From assembly GCA_034927775.1 (NCBI GenBank), contig JAYFPL010000131.1, positions 1 through 17,451 of the forward strand: a stretch of DNA of 17,451 nt. The letters run 5' to 3'. The notes under the pieces were generated by a model, which worked only from the letters and a program-made list of their open reading frames with translations, was not told the DNA's origin and ran no database searches. A program made the position numbers and the translations under genes. Of the stretch, positions 14,212 through 17,451 are shown one piece after another. Position 1 is the first letter of the stretch, and every line of letters starts with the position of its first letter. Source of the DNA: IOR16 sp034927775. Its GTDB lineage: Bacteria; Bacillota; Clostridia; Peptostreptococcales; Anaerovoracaceae.

Positions 14212-15924
14212 TTATTTGTAAGTTCTTTTTATTTTTTTCGTTGTCGTTTTTTCAAATTCCTCATTTCGAATTTGAAAACGTTTCACACGCTTATACGTTG
14301 CCATATGATCATTGGTATCATCAATTACTTGTTTTAACAACTTCCGCAGCGCTTCTTCCGACAATTTTCCTAATTTCTCCTCAATCACACTATATTCCGG
14401 TACAATTTCCGCAAACACAACGGTCTCACCAGACTTTTCATCTTCAATTCCGGAAACCAACACTTCCTTGATGTAGTCATTCTTTCCTAAGTGAAACTCA
14501 ACTTCCTCCGGAAAAATATTCTTTCCGTTTTTCGTAACAATCACATTTTTTTTGCGACCTGCTATGTATAAAAATCCATCTTTATCAAAGTAACCGTAAT
14601 CACCCGTATAAAGCCATCCATCTTTTAAAACCTTCGCTGTTTCCTCGGGGTCTTTATAATATCCAATCATGACCGAATCACCCTTACAAATGATTTCGCC
14701 AACTCCATTCTCATCCTTATTGATGATTTCAATCTCAGTCCCCGGCATAGGAAGGCCTGCGGCCGCATCTTTATAATATCGATCGGTATTAACGGCAATA
14801 ATCGGTGAATTCTCAGTCATTCCATACCCTTGAATCATTGTAATGCCCATAGCATTAAAATCGGAAACCACCTGAGGGTCTATAGCCGCAGCACCTACAA
14901 TCAGTAAACGCATATGCCCGCCCAGAGCTTGATGTACGCTCTTAAAAAGTTTCTTGGTTGCTTTTATATTGAACTTATTTAATGTTTTTGAAACGGTGAT
15001 TGCAGCACGCATCTTATCGGCTTTTCCGCTTGCTTCTGCTTTTTTCCATACTTTTTTATGCATAGACTCAAAAATAAGCGGTACACCTAGCATAACCGTT
15101 GCCTTGGCTTCTGCCATATTTTTTACAATGTACTTTAATCCTTCACAAATAGCAATGCTACACCCTTGATACAACGCTGTCATATTATGACATGTAAACT
15201 CATAGCTATGGTGCATCGGTAATACGGAAAGTCCCGTTTGATTGTCCCTTACATTCACATACTTAGACATATTATATACATTTGCGCAGATATTTTTATG
15301 AGAGAGCATGACACCTTTTGCCATTCCGGTTGTACCGGAGGTAAATAGAAGCATATGCATTGCTTCAGGGTCAATCTCTGCATCAATAAAATAACGGTTT
15401 TCCTCTAAAATGAGTTTTTTCCCACGTTCAATCAAATGTTTTAAAGATAAAATGTTATGATTATCGGAAGCTGCGTCCATACTAATAATGCAGTCAATTC
15501 CTTCTACACCTTCTAACGCTTCAAATACTTTACGCTCCACCTTTGCAGAAAAAACAATGGCACTTACTTCCGCACGAATCAATAAATTTTGTATTTCACC
15601 GGAAGACAATTCACGGTCTAATGGTACGATAACACCGGTTCCGTTGGCAATTGCCAAATAGGATACAATCCATTCATATCGGTTTTCTCCAATTAAAGCA
15701 ACCTTTTGTCCGGTTAGCTTTAAATCCATAAATGCCGTACCTAAGCAATCAATGTCTTCCTTTAACTGCTGAAAGGAAATGGGACGATACACGCCGCCGG
15801 GTTTGTCTTTTACTAAATAAGCTGCTCGATCCTTATAAAGTTCTGCGGAACTGTGAATCATATCCTTCAAGTCCCGTATCGGTCGATTTTCATAGAAATC
15901 CTCTTTATATTTGCTGTTACTCAT
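14212..15924 (-). CDS. AMP-forming long-chain acyl-CoA synthetase (first of tandem pair)
   Basis: Same enzyme class as its downstream neighbour, 570 residues. Motifs: LLFTSGTTGMAKG (192-204), QGYGMTE (365-371), YTGD (439-442), GRKKN (456-460), and catalytic Lys564 in TTTKKIKR near the C-terminus. Both paralogues begin with an RPIxDxxDM...SSAxLYxDR block (here 14-33), which belongs to this synthetase subgroup. The two differ in the pocket region after LPxHHxYE: HNMTALYQG here against GFLCPLFCG in the partner, hinting at different acyl substrates. First gene of the operon, with a promoter at 15988-16016. The ribosome site is a weak GGGG about nine bases upstream of the ATG. Confidence 0.9.
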   Translation of the reverse strand: MSNSKYKEDFYENRPIRDLKDMIHSSAELYKDRAAYLVKDKPGGVYRPISFQQLKEDIDCLGTAFMDLKLTGQKVALIGENRYEWIVSYLAIANGTGVIVPLDRELSSGEIQNLLIRAEVSAIVFSAKVERKVFEALEGVEGIDCIISMDAASDNHNILSLKHLIERGKKLILEENRYFIDAEIDPEAMHMLLFTSGTTGMAKGVMLSHKNICANVYNMSKYVNVRDNQTGLSVLPMHHSYEFTCHNMTALYQGCSIAICEGLKYIVKNMAEAKATVMLGVPLIFESMHKKVWKKAEASGKADKMRAAITVSKTLNKFNIKATKKLFKSVHQALGGHMRLLIVGAAAIDPQVVSDFNAMGITMIQGYGMTENSPIIAVNTDRYYKDAAAGLPMPGTEIEIINKDENGVGEIICKGDSVMIGYYKDPEETAKVLKDGWLYTGDYGYFDKDGFLYIAGRKKNVIVTKNGKNIFPEEVEFHLGKNDYIKEVLVSGIEDEKSGETVVFAEIVPEYSVIEEKLGKLSEEALRKLLKQVIDDTNDHMATYKRVKRFQIRNEEFEKTTTKKIKRTYK

Positions 15925-15987
15925 AACGTATACCCCGTTTCTAATCTTTTCTTACATTTTATATGTAATAATAGAAGCTCGTTGTTT

Positions 15988-16016
15988 ATTTTATCACTCT
16001 CACCTTGATAAGGCAA
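15988..16016 (-). promoter_or_regulatory. Sigma-A-type promoter of the acyl-CoA synthetase operon
   Basis: On the minus strand, TTGCCT (16016-16011), a 17-base spacer and TAAAAT (15993-15988), giving a leader of roughly 55-60 bases. A short CCTT-GAT-AAGG dyad (16003-16013) overlaps the -35. Confidence 0.7.
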
Positions 16017-16020
16017 TGAT

Positions 16021-16057
16021 TTTCACGCTTGACCTGTGAAAGTGTTTTCTATATTAT
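16021..16057 (+). promoter_or_regulatory. Promoter of the APC permease with a dyad over the -35
   Basis: TTGACC (16029-16034), a 17-base spacer and TATTAT (16052-16057). The inverted repeat TTTCAC-N9-GTGAAA (16021-16041) spans the -35 box and sits 4 bases from the divergent operon's -35, so one regulator could act on both. Confidence 0.7.
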
Positions 16058-16102
16058 AAGAATATAAAAAATTCAAAAAATTTAAAAAGGAGTTAAAAAA
16101 GA

Positions 16103-17440
16103 ATGGAAATACAAAAACGGCAATATGGCCTTTTTACTTCCATTGCAATGATTGTCGGCATTGTAATAGGTTCAGGAATTTTCTTTAAATCTGACAATAT
16201 TTTGGTCTATACACAAGGCAATGTGATGCTTGGTGTCCTATTATTCTGCATTGCCGCCTTCGCAATTATATTTGGTTCCTTATCCATCAGCCAGCTTGCG
16301 AGCTTAACCGATAATCCAGGTGGATTTATCACGTATGCAGAAGAGTTTGTAAGCCCTCGTTTCGGTGCCGCCTTCGGCTGGTTTCAAGTATTTATTTATT
16401 ATCCTTCTCTCGTTGTCGTTGTGTCATGGGTTATCGGAATTTATATGTCACAGCTTTTCGGTTGGGATTTGGGGTTAAATGGTCAAGTACTCATCGGCAT
16501 TCTATGGTTTATCCTTTGTTTTGCTTATAATACGCTGTCTGCAAAAATCGGCGGTTATTTTCAGAATGCTTCAACAATTATTAAACTAATTCCTTTGTTT
16601 GTTATCGCCATTTCAGGTCTTCTTTTTGGTGATCCTTCTAACGTATTTACGAATCCTTCTCCGGAAGCAGCCAATGCCACAAAATCTCTTTTGTGGATGG
16701 CCGGAATCGGACCGATTGCCTATTCCTTTGATGGCTGGATTATTGCAACCGCAGTGGCACATGAAGTAAAAGATTCGAAAAAGAATATGCCTCGTGCATT
16801 GGTTGCAGCTCCACTGTTCATCCTAGGGTGCTACTTGCTGTATTTTATTGGAATCTGTTCCGCAGTTGGTACCGATCAAGTAATTGCGCTCGGTGATGGC
16901 AGTGCAATCGCTGCATGTAATTCTTTGTTTGGAGAAAACATCGCAAAACTATTTATGGTCTTTGTTGTAATTTCTGTAATGGGTACTGTAAATGGTATCA
17001 TCCTCGGATACATTCGAATTCCATATTCCCTTTCATTAAAAGAAGCCTTACCGTTTCCTAGCTTAAAGAAAGTAAACGAATCCTTTAATATTCCGATTTA
17101 CTCTTCTTTATTTTGCTTTATTATTACTTTAATTTGGTGGGCAATCCATTACTTTACGATGCGATATAATATCTTAGCCAATTCAGATGTTTCCGAAATT
17201 GCAATTGTTGTAAGTTATATTTTATATATTGTTTTATATTATCAAGTTTTCCGTCTTTGGAAAAAAGGACAGATACAAGGTGCGATTAAGGGAATTGTAT
17301 TTCCACTTCTTGCAACAATCGGTTCTCTTTTTATCATGATTGCCGGACTTCAGAATCCATTGTTCCTAATTTATGTATTCATCTGTTTCTTAGGTCTTTT
17401 GGGTGGCTGGATATTTTACGGAAAAAAGTCTTTTTCCTAA
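16103..17440 (+). CDS. APC-superfamily amino acid permease (SteT/LAT-like)
   Basis: Integral membrane amino acid transporter of 445 residues with about twelve membrane segments. The first helix carries GIVIGSGIFF (19-28), the APC substrate-binding signature. The sixth helix region GPIAYSFDGWIIATAVAHEVKD-like block, followed by KKNMPRAL, matches the FAYDGW...E-K-x-P-x-x-x-P pattern of the SteT/LAT exchanger branch. Substrate is not readable; serine, threonine or other neutral amino acids are typical. AAAAGGAG lies before the ATG. It is divergent from the acyl-CoA synthetase/dehydrogenase operon and may supply or export that pathway's amino acid. The stop is 11 bases from the window end; an A/T-rich inverted repeat may begin a terminator there but is cut off. 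Confidence 0.9.
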   Translation: MEIQKRQYGLFTSIAMIVGIVIGSGIFFKSDNILVYTQGNVMLGVLLFCIAAFAIIFGSLSISQLASLTDNPGGFITYAEEFVSPRFGAAFGWFQVFIYYPSLVVVVSWVIGIYMSQLFGWDLGLNGQVLIGILWFILCFAYNTLSAKIGGYFQNASTIIKLIPLFVIAISGLLFGDPSNVFTNPSPEAANATKSLLWMAGIGPIAYSFDGWIIATAVAHEVKDSKKNMPRALVAAPLFILGCYLLYFIGICSAVGTDQVIALGDGSAIAACNSLFGENIAKLFMVFVVISVMGTVNGIILGYIRIPYSLSLKEALPFPSLKKVNESFNIPIYSSLFCFIITLIWWAIHYFTMRYNILANSDVSEIAIVVSYILYIVLYYQVFRLWKKGQIQGAIKGIVFPLLATIGSLFIMIAGLQNPLFLIYVFICFLGLLGGWIFYGKKSFS

Positions 17441-17451
17441 AAAAACTTTTT

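Noticed and set aside
12327..14337. Several plus-strand frames antisense to the acyl-CoA synthetases
   Set aside because: Low-complexity Phe/Ser/Cys-rich translations typical of antisense AT-rich coding DNA; the minus-strand genes are certain.
15925..15987. Leader of the synthetase operon examined for a T-box or amino acid riboswitch
   Set aside because: It is too short (about 60 bases) and shows no conserved T-box bulge or terminator/antiterminator pair.

Overview
AT-rich, densely packed DNA with strong AGGAGG-type ribosome binding sites, A/T-rich sigma-A-like promoters and short U-tailed hairpin terminators. Gene content fits an anaerobic, probably spore-forming, amino-acid-using member of the Clostridia (Bacillota): a branched-chain amino acid ABC system, a 'reverse' rubrerythrin with a hemerythrin, an ornithine-racemase-type enzyme, and a pair of proteins resembling the clostridial DUF6385 group. 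The phylum is a confident inference; genus and species cannot be read from the window. No tRNA, rRNA, insertion sequence, CRISPR array or integrase is visible.

Layout. (1) 1-3965, minus strand: a livK-livH-livM-livG operon (binding protein, two permeases, first ATPase cut by the window edge), with a promoter at 3938-3965 and an 18-bp-stem hairpin between livK and livH. (2) 4280-5356, plus strand: rubrerythrin and hemerythrin, a peroxide/oxygen-handling pair, closed by a terminator. (3) 5443-7164, plus strand: two neighbouring proteins of unknown role that share a C-terminal domain. The first has a DNRLRE-like N-terminal domain and the second has three tandem 24-residue repeats. A terminator ends the unit. 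This is the least understood part of the window. (4) 7319-8440, plus strand: a lipoprotein of the serine beta-lactamase/peptidase S12 family, converging on a bidirectional terminator. (5) 8550-9988, minus strand: lipoate-protein ligase followed by a GNAT acetyltransferase. (6) 10167-11264, plus strand: a PLP-dependent alanine/ornithine racemase family enzyme, with a dyad inside its promoter, ending at a bidirectional terminator. (7) 11370-15924, minus strand: a three-gene operon of two tandem paralogous AMP-forming acyl-CoA synthetases and a homoserine-dehydrogenase-like enzyme without an ACT domain. (8) 16103-17440, plus strand: an APC-superfamily amino acid permease, divergent from (7) with closely spaced promoters.

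How it fits together. Regions 1, 6, 7 and 8 point to amino acid uptake and conversion. Region 2 protects anaerobic enzymes from oxygen, and region 5 salvages lipoate for lipoyl-dependent complexes. Region 3 looks like a surface or spore-layer protein module. The best candidates for undescribed biology are the region 3 pair and the combination of racemase, altered dehydrogenase and double acyl-CoA synthetase in regions 6-8.
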